Below are positions 26,103 through 34,630 of a DNA stretch of 64,000 nt, one piece after another. Where the stretch lies: NCBI RefSeq assembly GCF_900411375.1, contig NZ_LS422984.1, positions 465,249 through 529,248 on the forward strand, written 5' to 3'. Both the position numbers and the translations under genes were made by a program. The notes beneath the pieces are model-generated. The model had not been told where the DNA came from, made no database searches, and worked only from the letters and a program-made list of their open reading frames with translations. Each line of letters starts with the position of its first letter. The stretch's first letter is position 1. Origin of the DNA: Lentilactobacillus raoultii. GTDB lineage: Bacteria > Bacillota > Bacilli > Lactobacillales > Lactobacillaceae.

Positions 26103-27983
26103 TTAGTTCATTTGAATATTGGTGGCACTTGGCACACCCAAGACATTGGCCGCAATTTTATCAGCTGTTTGAAGTGCCGGATCATTCACACCAGGTCGGG
26201 GACTAGCGGCTGTAATATATCTAAGTCCATCCAATGACAATCCCCAGATGTAAAGGTCTTGTTCAACGTTGCCGGCTTTATTCCGTAGCTGATCGGTTTT
26301 GGGATCAACGTCAACGGAAGGTAGCTGAACCTCTTGTTGGTCGGCTTGCAGAATTCGTGGGCGGGCATTGCCATTGTTGACCAAATCTTCCAAGACCGGA
26401 TTAGCACTAATAGTTAGATTTGGTTTTGGCAGCCGAGCTTCCAAGAGGGTTGATGACCTGAATTGATCGGTATTTCGCTTGGGAGATGCTGCCACAAACC
26501 AGCCATCTCGGCCTTTAACCTGCATGCCGGGTGCCATGATGATCACGAGGCCACTACGGATTAACGCTGAGAGCTGTTCACTTCTCAGGGCTGGCGCGCC
26601 GATTGAGAGAAAGTTATTATCACTATCAAATTGCCCTAAGAACTTGTTGATATAGTCGGCGTTTGATAAGCGTTCTTTAGCAACCATTTCTCGAATTTGG
26701 GTTCGAAAGTCCCGTAATAGTTCCAATGCGGAACCCAGTGGCCCAGTCTTAGAACCCATTTTGGCATCAGTTGTGACGTTGTCCAGCCAACTTAAGATAA
26801 TTGACTGATAGTCCTGCGTACTGACGACTTTGACGTCCTTAAACGGGTCCAAAATGTAATCCCAGTCAAAATGGTCCTCCTCTTCAAAGCCAAATGACTT
26901 GACCACCATTTCAGGATCATCCGCAGCGATAAACTGTTTTTTAAATGCGGTGGCACTTTTACTTGGATAGCGATCATTAATGACTAGGCTGTAGTAAACG
27001 AGTGCCATATCTAACGTTAGTAACTTAATAAATTTAGCATAGGGCAACTTACCGTTAATTGAAGCAGCGTCCATATTTGCATCAGTTAAGAAAACCGGCT
27101 TAACTTGTTCGCCATAGCCCTTTTCGCTAATTGCTTTTGGATAATAGGGAATTCCCCGCCCGGAACCGGCGATTATTCGCGGTTCACGTCCGGAGGGCTG
27201 GTAGGAGAGACTGCCGTCAGGATTATGCATAAATTGACCGCCGCGACCCAAAGTTAATTCGGAAATGTAATCGTTAAAGCTGAGCCCCAATCCCCGGATC
27301 AGGATGTCTTCACCAGCAGGAATATCGCTAAGATCTGCATCACCCGGATGAGTGGGTGCCAAATATCGTAAGTGATTGTCCTCGGCATATTGGGCGAAAG
27401 ACTGCTCGGATTTACTCAAGTAATTGTCTTGCTGACCGAGTGACATCACCACTTTATCAAATTTAAAAGTCTGATCGTGAGTTGCCAGCTTGGCGCCACC
27501 GCCGGGTTGAGGCGTTAAGGCAGTTACCTGATCCTCTTGAAGTGTGACAGTAATTTCATCCGGCTTTAGTTTTAACAATTCATCGTAGAACCAGCGAATG
27601 TAGGCACCGTAAAGGACCCGGGGTGCGTAATCCTTGCTGCCAAGGTGCCTAGCGGCGTTAATCATTGCCTCGGAATAACCGTGACTGGTTAGATAATCGT
27701 GGGCATCGTCACTAGGAGCCCACTCAAATAGGCACGGCCCATCGAACACTTTACCGGTCATGTTAACGGATTCATCAGTAAATAAAGTGATTTGGTCCGC
27801 CGGTGTGTTCATAATTAAGCCTTCCCATTGATCGGCCCGCCAAACCCGACCGCCAATGCCGTAGGGGTCAAACAGTGTAATCGAGAGTGGTGCTGATTGA
27901 TCGGAATTGTATTTGTACTGATTAAATAGTTGGGAGGTCACAAGGATGCCCCTTGGACCTGCCCCGATAATACCAACTTCCAT
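26103..27983 (-). CDS. FAD/NAD(P)-binding protein (NAD_binding_9 type), 626 aa
   Basis: Large flavoprotein-like protein. It begins with a dinucleotide fold GIIGAGPRGILVTSQL and carries DPYGIGGRVWRADQ a few strands later. MNTPADQITLF and VVMSLGQQDNYL are characteristic of the FAD-NAD(P)-binding family found in lactobacilli next to unknown pathways. No catalytic partner is adjacent and the reaction is unknown. The ATG at 27983 follows AGGAGAAG. The gene is followed by the hairpins at 25990-26065. It is 21 bases downstream of the dipeptidase gene and probably cotranscribed with it. Confidence 0.85.
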   Translation of the reverse strand: MEVGIIGAGPRGILVTSQLFNQYKYNSDQSAPLSITLFDPYGIGGRVWRADQWEGLIMNTPADQITLFTDESVNMTGKVFDGPCLFEWAPSDDAHDYLTSHGYSEAMINAARHLGSKDYAPRVLYGAYIRWFYDELLKLKPDEITVTLQEDQVTALTPQPGGGAKLATHDQTFKFDKVVMSLGQQDNYLSKSEQSFAQYAEDNHLRYLAPTHPGDADLSDIPAGEDILIRGLGLSFNDYISELTLGRGGQFMHNPDGSLSYQPSGREPRIIAGSGRGIPYYPKAISEKGYGEQVKPVFLTDANMDAASINGKLPYAKFIKLLTLDMALVYYSLVINDRYPSKSATAFKKQFIAADDPEMVVKSFGFEEEDHFDWDYILDPFKDVKVVSTQDYQSIILSWLDNVTTDAKMGSKTGPLGSALELLRDFRTQIREMVAKERLSNADYINKFLGQFDSDNNFLSIGAPALRSEQLSALIRSGLVIIMAPGMQVKGRDGWFVAASPKRNTDQFRSSTLLEARLPKPNLTISANPVLEDLVNNGNARPRILQADQQEVQLPSVDVDPKTDQLRNKAGNVEQDLYIWGLSLDGLRYITAASPRPGVNDPALQTADKIAANVLGVPSATNIQMN

Positions 27984-28004
27984 TCAACTTCTCCTAATTT
28001 TTGA

Positions 28005-28568
28005 TTAATAATCTTTCGGATCGACTTCAAGCGGTCCAAATTCGTCAGCGTCTGAATCGCGATAGTCCCACCATTCATTTTCGTAACCGACAAAGCCCGC
28101 TTGGGTCATCGCCTTGTCCAGAATTTCATAGTTCTTTTGAGCGGCGGGCGTCCAGTTTGCCTTTTGATTGCGTTTGGCAAGGCCTGAAAAATCATCGAAT
28201 GGCGTGGGCATTTCTAAATTATTGCCATCTTGATCGGTGAGAGTCAGGTCAAACGTGACGCCCTTTTGGTGACTGAAATTTGGATTGGGCTTTGCTACCC
28301 AGATCGGGTCGGGGTAAACTTCGAATAAACGCTTTTGCGCATAAATTGGCCGATAAGCATCCCAGATGCGGAGCCGGTAGCCCTGCTGTTTTAAGAGCTG
28401 ACTGACCTTGCCGAGTTTTTTAACGGTATCAATTCTTGAGATGGCCTGGTTGAAATCGTAAATCACTTGGTGAGTGAAATTATCAGTGGTTGCGTATTTG
28501 AGATCAACGATAATCTCGGGATCAACATCGTGAACGTTTAGGTAGCCTTGGGCTTGTTTACTGGTCAT
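28005..28568 (-). CDS. D-Ala-D-Ala dipeptidase (VanX / peptidase M15D) family
   Basis: 187-residue cytoplasmic VanX-type zinc dipeptidase candidate. RIWDAYRP is the family's arginine segment. SHQKGVTFDLTL gives the zinc-binding His and, seven residues later, Asp. The final motif reads ENEWWDYRD. In VanX the corresponding pattern is E-x-W-H, where the last His is a zinc ligand; here that place holds Asp, so metal binding or activity may differ. It probably takes part in D-alanyl dipeptide turnover. It lies between nnrE and the flavoprotein gene on the same strand. Confidence 0.85.
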   Translation of the reverse strand: MTSKQAQGYLNVHDVDPEIIVDLKYATTDNFTHQVIYDFNQAISRIDTVKKLGKVSQLLKQQGYRLRIWDAYRPIYAQKRLFEVYPDPIWVAKPNPNFSHQKGVTFDLTLTDQDGNNLEMPTPFDDFSGLAKRNQKANWTPAAQKNYEILDKAMTQAGFVGYENEWWDYRDSDADEFGPLEVDPKDY

Positions 28569-28620
28569 GTGCGGTTCCTCGCTTTCAAGTTAATTAATAA
28601 CTGATGGGTAATAGATATTG

Positions 28621-29268
28621 TCAGTCACCTTCGAATTGATTGCCTCGATAAATCCCGATGTCATCGACAAAAATTCTGCCGGTGTAGGCTTTGGCTTGAT
28701 CTTTAAGCATGCCAACTTTTGGATAGGCAACTGTCGAAGTTGAAGTGGCTTTAATGGCAGTGCCCATGACTTCACCAGTGTCACCGTTTAAGCCGGAAGG
28801 GATGTCAATGGCGTGGCACTTGGCGGTTGAAGCATTTGCTTTATCAATGACGGTCGCAAAATCACCACCGACATTGCGGGAAAGCCCGCTGCCAAATAAG
28901 CCATCAACTATTGTAGTGTATTTATCAAAATTTTCATCTAAAAAGACTTTTGGGATTTGGTAGTAATCACAAATCTTGGCTTGGGTAACGTGATCATCAC
29001 TGGCGTGGGCGGGATTGCCGACAGTCAGGGTATGAACTTTGTAGCCATGGGTAACTAGGAGTCGGGCTACAACTAATGCGTCGCCACCGTTATTACCGGT
29101 ACCGGCGAGAATTAGCGTGCTGCTTAGGTCTAAATCGTTATTACTGATCATATTTTCATAAATTTTTAAGCCAGCCCGTTCCATTAAAACAAGGGAAGGA
29201 ATGCCAATTTCATTGATTGTCTTGGCATCGAGCTGACGTGATTCTTCTACTGTAATTGCGTGTGTCAA
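28621..29268 (-). CDS. nnrE: NAD(P)H-hydrate epimerase
   Basis: Repairs damaged NAD(P)H hydrates by interconverting their epimers, working with an ADP/ATP-dependent dehydratase. The 215-residue YjeF_N-type protein shows ESRQLDAKTI, LVLMERAG, the glycine loop AGTGNNGGDALVVAR, DGLFGSGL and HAIDIPSGLNGDTG, the last holding the catalytic aspartate region. The start is TTG at 29268 with AAGGGGG upstream. It begins a minus-strand group that continues with the dipeptidase and flavoprotein genes. Confidence 0.93.
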   Translation of the reverse strand: MTHAITVEESRQLDAKTINEIGIPSLVLMERAGLKIYENMISNNDLDLSSTLILAGTGNNGGDALVVARLLVTHGYKVHTLTVGNPAHASDDHVTQAKICDYYQIPKVFLDENFDKYTTIVDGLFGSGLSRNVGGDFATVIDKANASTAKCHAIDIPSGLNGDTGEVMGTAIKATSTSTVAYPKVGMLKDQAKAYTGRIFVDDIGIYRGNQFEGD

Positions 29269-29563
29269 AGTTTAAACCCCCTTAATTAAAAATGACAGTC
29301 TTACAATTTCAATGGTCGACTAAAATGTCCAAAAAAGCAAGTCAAAAAACCGTTTTTTAGTCGTGGTACAATATAATTTGTTTGTTGTAGAATTTCTGGG
29401 TGATGATGTTAGCAAAAGATGATCCCTTTAGTGAAACTTAGGTAGTTTTGGTTAAAGTAGACGCTGCTAATCAAACTTTTTGTTTTAGAGAATTGAAGAT
29501 TTCTTGAAATTAATGTTGGTTACCTTTAAAATGAGTTGAGATAAAATGATGGGAGTGGAAAAG

Positions 29564-29887
29564 ATGTCACTGGAGTTTCCAGAAAATATGCGTGAGTTTG
29601 AGGATAAATTTGCCATTAAGAAGGCACGTGATTCAAAAATTACCAAAGAGCAGGTCATGCGTCAGACAATTCAGGATACATTTCAGGCCTATTTGGATTA
29701 TGCTGAAGATGGTCATTACGATACTGGCAAATTGGTCGGCAATGAAATTCGGGTTCTGGATTTGAACAATCAAGTCACCAAAAAAATTCAGCCCATTGGC
29801 GATTCCTTTGAGCAGGACTTTGAGACCAACACAGATCGGTTACTGGGTTATCTCGAAGATGAAGCTAACAAGGCCGCGGAAATGTAG
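29564..29887 (+). CDS. hypothetical acidic protein, 107 aa
   Basis: Soluble, acidic, mostly helical protein starting MSLEFPENMREFEDKF, with the segment YLDYAEDGHYDTGKLVGNEIRVLD. No family is recognised. The ATG at 29564 has a GGGAGTGG site at the right distance; an ATG six codons upstream overlaps that site. It stands alone, facing tRNA-Arg downstream. Codon use resembles the core genes, so it is probably a resident gene and not cargo. Confidence 0.7.
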   Translation: MSLEFPENMREFEDKFAIKKARDSKITKEQVMRQTIQDTFQAYLDYAEDGHYDTGKLVGNEIRVLDLNNQVTKKIQPIGDSFEQDFETNTDRLLGYLEDEANKAAEM

Positions 29888-29942
29888 CTGAAAATTTTGC
29901 TTGTATTAATATTCAAAAGTCGCTATAATAGTATGTTGTAAG

Positions 29943-30014
29943 GCGTCCTTAGTGTAATGGATAGCACATGAGATTTCGGTCCTCATGATCCGAGTTCGAC
30001 TCTCGGGGGACGCA
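29943..30014 (+). tRNA. tRNA-Arg (anticodon TCG)
   Basis: 72 bases fold as a cloverleaf. Acceptor GCGTCCT pairs with GGGACGC; the D arm is GTG/CAC; the anticodon loop TTTCGGT places TCG at 34-36; the T arm is CCGAG TTCGACT CTCGG. The discriminator is A and CCA is not encoded. The innermost anticodon-stem pair (A-C) is a mismatch. The accessory stretch begins just downstream. Confidence 0.92.
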
Positions 30015-30044
30015 TAGAAGAATTGAATCGAGTTTGGTAAGAGA

Positions 30045-30076
30045 AGTCACTGAGAGATTGGTGGCTTTTTGTTTTT
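30045..30076 (+). terminator. terminator after tRNA-Arg
   Basis: AGTCAC pairs with GTGGCT around a ten-base loop and runs into TTTTGTTTTT. Confidence 0.7.
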
Positions 30077-30170
30077 AAAAGTATTAACCAAGTTGTTTGA
30101 AGAGATAATCGCATTTTATGGTAATTTAAACTAAAAGCAAAGAATTTGATGAATAAGGAGTGGAACTAAC

Positions 30171-30356
30171 ATGGCCGACAGAATTAAACCTGACGATCTT
30201 TTAAAAGTAGGAGAAAAAATCGAGTTAACAAAATTACTGGATAAATCTTTGCATGATCCAGACTCAGAGAAACATAGGGTGTACGATGCCTTGTACACTT
30301 ACTTTTTGGATAAGCGACAAGACAAAATTATTAACCGAAAGAACTTTATCCGCTAA
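30171..30356 (+). CDS. small hypothetical protein, 61 aa
   Basis: Charged, soluble 61-residue protein (MADRIKPDDLLKVGEKIEL, with DKRQDKIINRKNFIR at the end). It has a very good AAGGAGTGG ribosome site 10 bases before the ATG, so it is probably translated. No domain is recognised. It lies between tRNA-Arg and the toxin-antitoxin pair. It may be part of the same island, but it has no clear link to the pair, which has its own promoter. Confidence 0.6.
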   Translation: MADRIKPDDLLKVGEKIELTKLLDKSLHDPDSEKHRVYDALYTYFLDKRQDKIINRKNFIR

Positions 30357-30424
30357 TGGGGAAACCACGATATATGATTGTTGCTGGCGTTAACGGAGTC
30401 AAATGGTGTCGGTTTTATTTAACA

Positions 30425-30459
30425 TTGATCTTAGTGCGAATAACCATGTATGCTATACT
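30425..30459 (+). promoter_or_regulatory. promoter of the macro-domain/DarT operon
   Basis: An extended -10 TGCTATACT (30451-30459) has a weak TTGATC upstream. It lies within an apparent open frame, which argues that translation starts later, at 30534. Confidence 0.5.
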
Positions 30460-30533
30460 TAATCTACGAACAAGTATACCTGTTTTACCTGTTTTCTGAT
30501 TGTTATATAACATTTTGCATTGGAAGTGATTTA

Positions 30534-31433
30534 TTGATTATCTATACAAAAACTAGTCTATTTAAAAGTCCTGCTAAAGTTCTCGTTAATACTGTGAATA
30601 CGGTTGGCGTGATGGGTAAGGGGATTGCTTTAGAATTTAAACGTTTATATCCCAGAATGTTTCATCAGTACCAGCATTTTTGTGAAAATGGTCAATTAAG
30701 TATTGGAAAACTTTGGCTTTACAAGTCGCCAAGTAAATGGATTCTTAATTTCCCTACAAAGAAAAATTGGCGTAACAAATCAAAAATAGAGTATCTTGAA
30801 GTCGGATTACAAAAATTCGTTGAAAATTACCGTCGTCTCGGCATCACATCAGTATCGTTCCCTGAGCTTGGAACTGGAAATGGCGGACTGAATTGGGATA
30901 GGGAAGTTCGTCCAATAATGGAAAAGTATCTTTCAAAGCTTCCGATTAGAGTTTATATTCACTTGTATAATAAGGACAATCAAGGGGCAGAGTACATGAC
31001 GGTCAAGGAGACTCAAATATGGTTGAACAGTCAGCCGAGTCTCCTAAGTTACTTAGAAGTTCTTCAAGAATTGAGAAAAGGATTAACCACTCATCCAATC
31101 CCGGGCGTATATCTACCTTCCAGCATTCATGAGGGACCAATGACTCAGGCAATACATGTTAAACATAATTCAACCGATTATTACCTAACAAGATTTGATT
31201 TGGATGAAACTTGGAATTCGCTTCGCAATTCAGGGATCCTGTTACCAATTAATTATCCAGGCATCATTGAAAAAAACAACGATTATGATCTGTATAATCA
31301 GATTTGGATGAACCTTAATTTTATAACAAAGACGACTATATCTTCACACGGTCAGATTAGGGATGTCCTTTTTCTTCGTAAAGATAGGCTTCCGTCGACA
31401 CCGTCTCAAACTAGGATTGAGCAATTGGTCTAA
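30534..31433 (+). CDS. darG: DarG-like macro-domain antitoxin (ADP-ribosyl glycohydrolase)
   Basis: Predicted to remove ADP-ribose from DNA and neutralise the neighbouring DarT. The N-terminal macro domain (residues 1-155) holds NTVNTVGVMGKGIALEF with the conserved N22, the NFPTKK segment that carries the DarG lysine, and FPELGTGNGGLNW. The remaining 145 residues form the C-terminal domain expected to bind DarT. I chose TTG at 30534, preceded by GGAAGTG; MIIYTKTSLF then matches DarG starts. The ATG at 30450 lies in the promoter. Twelve bases separate it from darT. The usual order is toxin first, so this one is reversed. Confidence 0.85.
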   Translation: MIIYTKTSLFKSPAKVLVNTVNTVGVMGKGIALEFKRLYPRMFHQYQHFCENGQLSIGKLWLYKSPSKWILNFPTKKNWRNKSKIEYLEVGLQKFVENYRRLGITSVSFPELGTGNGGLNWDREVRPIMEKYLSKLPIRVYIHLYNKDNQGAEYMTVKETQIWLNSQPSLLSYLEVLQELRKGLTTHPIPGVYLPSSIHEGPMTQAIHVKHNSTDYYLTRFDLDETWNSLRNSGILLPINYPGIIEKNNDYDLYNQIWMNLNFITKTTISSHGQIRDVLFLRKDRLPSTPSQTRIEQLV

Positions 31434-31445
31434 GGAGAAGATATA

Positions 31446-32477
31446 ATGAATTTTCAGACGACTATTAATGATGTCAAAAGTGGTGACATTCCTACTAATT
31501 TAAATGGACTTAAACGTCGACTTTGGCCGAATTATTGTTATCATTTTACAAATTTGGACAACGCTCTAAAAATCCTTGAGTCCGGTTATCTTTATTCTCG
31601 CAAGCAGGCTATGCTAAGAGGAATTATGAAAAATGATAATGCCAATCAAGATATTATTGCGAATACTCAATCGAAAATCTTTGATTATGTGAGGTTGTAT
31701 TTTCGTCCCCAAGTACCGACCCTTTTCGATAATGAAGGGTTTCGAGCAAGAAAGTATTATAGGAATGCCCATTGCCCTTTTCCAGTATACTTTTTGTTTA
31801 GTTTTCCAGATGTTTTAAATTTACATGAGTCATGTTTTAGCCCAGTAAGTCTTGCTATTCATCAAGCGCCAAGGTTGTACACTGAACCAGAAAAGTTTTC
31901 AAGATTACCCTTCGATTTAATCTATAATGACAGTGCGTTTCCTTCATCTGAAAGGCAAAATTATGTGCACCATGAACAGGCTGAGGTTATTGTGAAACAG
32001 CAATTATCACTGTCGTATTTAAAGAAAATTGTGGTTCGAAGTGTCGCTGAAAAAGATACATTGGAGCGGTTACTTTTAGACAAAGGATTAAATAAATTTT
32101 TGGATCAAATAGAAATTGATGAAGATGGCATTTTCTTTTTCAAAAGATGGACTTACATGGATGATGTTACCATGAGGTCTGATGAAATAAAATTTTCCAT
32201 TAGAATTGGTCAAGATGCATTTCCAAGTGACTGGAATAATAGTTTAGTGCCTTTAGTGCCAGATAATGTGGAAGAATATCTTAGCTTTAAGGTGTTGATT
32301 ATAGACTCAAAAGGGGAAAAGTGGCGTTGGCCAAAAGCTGATAAAAAAGCACTTCCCCGATCTTTATCTTTGTCACTTAGCAATATTAATGACGAAAATT
32401 ACACTGTTATGGCATATTTAAACGACCAGCTTACTTATCTTGGCAAGCATAATGAATTCTCTGATTTGCCATTTTAG
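31446..32477 (+). CDS. darT: DarT-like DNA ADP-ribosyltransferase toxin
   Basis: Predicted to use NAD to ADP-ribosylate single-stranded DNA, acting as toxin or in phage defence. Residues 30-200 carry the DarT pattern: YHFTNLDN with H33, LESGYLYSRK with R52, FDYVRLYFRP, PVYFLFS, and EQAEVIV with the candidate catalytic E180. DarT proteins usually have 210-250 residues; this one has 343. The extra 130 C-terminal residues look beta-rich (FKVLIIDSKGEKWRW, YTVMAYLNDQLTYL) and are not recognised. Strong AAGGAG site; cotranscribed with darG. Its AT-rich codon use contrasts with the core genes and suggests transfer. Confidence 0.83.
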   Translation: MNFQTTINDVKSGDIPTNLNGLKRRLWPNYCYHFTNLDNALKILESGYLYSRKQAMLRGIMKNDNANQDIIANTQSKIFDYVRLYFRPQVPTLFDNEGFRARKYYRNAHCPFPVYFLFSFPDVLNLHESCFSPVSLAIHQAPRLYTEPEKFSRLPFDLIYNDSAFPSSERQNYVHHEQAEVIVKQQLSLSYLKKIVVRSVAEKDTLERLLLDKGLNKFLDQIEIDEDGIFFFKRWTYMDDVTMRSDEIKFSIRIGQDAFPSDWNNSLVPLVPDNVEEYLSFKVLIIDSKGEKWRWPKADKKALPRSLSLSLSNINDENYTVMAYLNDQLTYLGKHNEFSDLPF

Positions 32478-32597
32478 TGACTTTAACAGTTTAAGAATCT
32501 GTCATTTACAAAATGTCTACCTTGAAGTTTAGTGAAACGGTTCAATTTAATTTTTGTAAATATTGATCACTGAATAAGGCTATGGTCAATATAAAAC

Positions 32598-32628
32598 AGC
32601 TACTTGTGGAGAGTAGCTACTTTTATTA
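32598..32628 (+). terminator. terminator after darT
   Basis: AGCTACT and AGTAGCT pair around a seven-base loop, followed by a T-rich tract. Confidence 0.65.
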
Positions 32629-32717
32629 TTGTTATTTATTGGCCTTAAAAATGAGACTTCGACCTTCACGATTAGGGATGCATTGGTGAACCTAAAACGA
32701 ATTTATAAGAAAAAGAA

Positions 32718-32854
32718 GAGGCTGGGACATAAAGGTGCCACTCAAAATCTTGACCTACAGTTAAAAATAAAAATCCCGTGTAATCAACATTTTATCGTAC
32801 TGATTACACGGGATTCCTTTGACTTGCGACCATTTTCCGACTTATGTCCCAGCC
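32718..32854. repeat. long nested inverted repeat at convergent gene ends
   Basis: Outer arms GGCTGGGACATAA and TTATGTCCCAGCC enclose inner arms AATCCCGTGTAATCA and TGATTACACGGGATT. The outer arm resembles the stem used in the ykoEDC terminator (GGCTGGGACA). It lies between darT and the convergent CAP gene and may act as a bidirectional terminator, or be a small non-autonomous element. Confidence 0.75.
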
Positions 32855-32875
32855 ACATCAAAATTTTCCTTTCTT

Positions 32876-34165
32876 TTAGTCGGCCTTATGAATTGGAAAC
32901 AGTTTGGTTGAATACGAAACATCTGCCATTCCATTTGGGAGATTAGAAATATTTATTGTGTATGAGTGGTTTTCTTTGATGGAATCACTATCGGGTTCAT
33001 AGCTTATCGAGGTCCCAAACTCACCATATCCGGCATTGCTGATTAACACTTTGCTTACAGATACATCTTTGTTAGTAGTATTGTCATGGACTGTGATTGC
33101 TGGCTTTGCTGAGGTGGATAATCGTTGCGGAAGTGATAATGACCATCTTGTATCAGATGATGCTTCAAATGGGAATAATCCTGAATTAGGGAATTTAATT
33201 TCGGTTGGGGCAGTACTGTGATCAGTTAGATCAAATACTTTTAAATCGTTATATTCTTTTACCTGACCAACTCCGACTTCAGTAATTCCACCAAGTATCC
33301 ATTCCCTATGTCCAGGAACGTCATTGCCTGAGTCATTTATATACGAGTTCACATTATCTTCTGGCGATGTAACTCCCATACTTAGGTTGCTGGTTTTTGT
33401 AGCCTGTGCACCACGATCCCAGTCAGATTGTGAGATATAATTCGGCTTACTCAAACCGACTAATCCGTGTGAAAGGCCACTATCTGCAGCTGCTAGAGTT
33501 GCGGCTCCGTATTGTGCTTCAGTGTTCCAATTTGAATTTGCTATTATTGGCTTCAGATCATACAAGTTGCGGTAAAAATTGATCCAATCAACCGTTCCTT
33601 GAATATAACTATCATTTAACTTTCCGGGATTGAACGAGCCTGATAGTGATGGCTTTTCTTGGTACATTCCTTTGGTTGAATTATAAATTCCTGTGGCTTT
33701 ACTTCTTAGGCTATTTATTTGTTGTAATTCAGATGAACTATAGAAGTTAGTTTCTTTATTATCCGTGTTAGACTTCTTTGTTGGGGCATCATAATCACCA
33801 AAATTCCAACTTAAAGTCTTTACTTTCTTAGTATACCCGTGCCAAATATAACCAAATTCCTTGCCATATCTGTTAGAAAGAGTCCGATATACTGCTTTCT
33901 TACCATTTGGACGTTTTACAGTGACTGTTTCGTTCGAGTAAAACACAGTTTTTTTGTAGTTACTTGCTTTATCTTTAACTTTAGTCAAATTGTAGTTCTT
34001 ATAGATAGTTCCCTTAGACACACGATATTGCTTGACGTGAGCTTCTGAACTTACAACCCTTAAAATAGACGGCTTTCTTTTAGCACTCACTTGTTTGGGC
34101 ATCATTGTACCCGATCCCAACGTCAAGCCTAATGCGCCAAACAAAATGACTTTACTCAGTTTCAT
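32876..34165 (-). CDS. secreted CAP-domain protein with SLAP-like N-terminus
   Basis: Exported surface protein of 429 residues. A signal peptide (residues 1-28, ending KQVSA) is followed by a tyrosine- and lysine-rich region resembling SLAP or SH3-like wall-binding modules (residues 35-125). A CAP (SCP/PR-1) domain spans about 190-310, with WINFYRNLYDL, AATLAAADSGLSHG and PGHREWILG providing the two conserved histidines. The last 110 residues form a beta-rich domain. The role is unknown; CAP proteins act in adhesion or wall processing. ATG at 34165 behind GGGGG; a second possible ATG lies two codons upstream. Confidence 0.82.
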   Translation of the reverse strand: MKLSKVILFGALGLTLGSGTMMPKQVSAKRKPSILRVVSSEAHVKQYRVSKGTIYKNYNLTKVKDKASNYKKTVFYSNETVTVKRPNGKKAVYRTLSNRYGKEFGYIWHGYTKKVKTLSWNFGDYDAPTKKSNTDNKETNFYSSSELQQINSLRSKATGIYNSTKGMYQEKPSLSGSFNPGKLNDSYIQGTVDWINFYRNLYDLKPIIANSNWNTEAQYGAATLAAADSGLSHGLVGLSKPNYISQSDWDRGAQATKTSNLSMGVTSPEDNVNSYINDSGNDVPGHREWILGGITEVGVGQVKEYNDLKVFDLTDHSTAPTEIKFPNSGLFPFEASSDTRWSLSLPQRLSTSAKPAITVHDNTTNKDVSVSKVLISNAGYGEFGTSISYEPDSDSIKENHSYTINISNLPNGMADVSYSTKLFPIHKAD

Positions 34166-34335
34166 TACCATTTCCCCCAATATGTAAAATATAATCTTAT
34201 TTTAGCATAACTTGATACCCGGATATAAAGTAATTATCAAATTTTAAAAACGTTGGGCCACATAACATTGAAAAGAATGTGTCTACTGCCTACAGAAGAC
34301 CTGTTTGAGTACACTGAAAATTGTTTTAATAGTTG

Positions 34336-34630
34336 TTAAAGAGACCTTCTCCCAATAAATCTCACCTTAGGATAAATTGTTCTTACATGTTGCAATAGTG
34401 CTGTATCGTGAACCGCTTCTAGGCCAATACTCTTGAAGAGAGGTGAATGAATAAATCTTTCTTGTGTCTTATACTTGTCGGAAGAACTGATGAAAATTAA
34501 CAATACGGTGTTCGAGTGCCGATTGTATTCATCGTTACTGACAACTAGGTATGGGCCTTGGTTTCCTGGTTTCGGTGCCTTTCGCGGGATTGAGATTGAT
34601 AAATAGGATATCTCCTTGGTGTAATTCCAT
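34336..34630 (-). pseudogene. MazF/PemK-type mRNA interferase, frameshifted
   Basis: Starts ATGGAATTACAC, whose A is shared with the antitoxin stop TAA. The first frame gives MELHQGDILFINLNPAKGTE, the normal MazF beginning, then stops after 31 codons. The next frame continues with PYLVVSNDEYNRHSNTVLL and TALLQHVRTIYP, the rest of MazF. The two parts join if one C in the run CCC near codon 26 is removed. Total length is 295 bases, one more than a multiple of three, equal to a 97-residue protein. This is a recent single-base insertion, or a sequencing error. Confidence 0.82.

Noticed and set aside
30450..30533. Longer DarG start at ATG 30450
   Set aside because: The extended -10 promoter TGCTATACT lies inside it, and the extra 28 residues do not match DarG starts; TTG 30534 has a ribosome site.
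32629..32946. Plus-strand open frame of 105 codons between darT and the CAP gene
   Set aside because: It runs through the nested inverted repeat and into the antisense of the CAP gene; it has no ribosome site and no protein-like composition.
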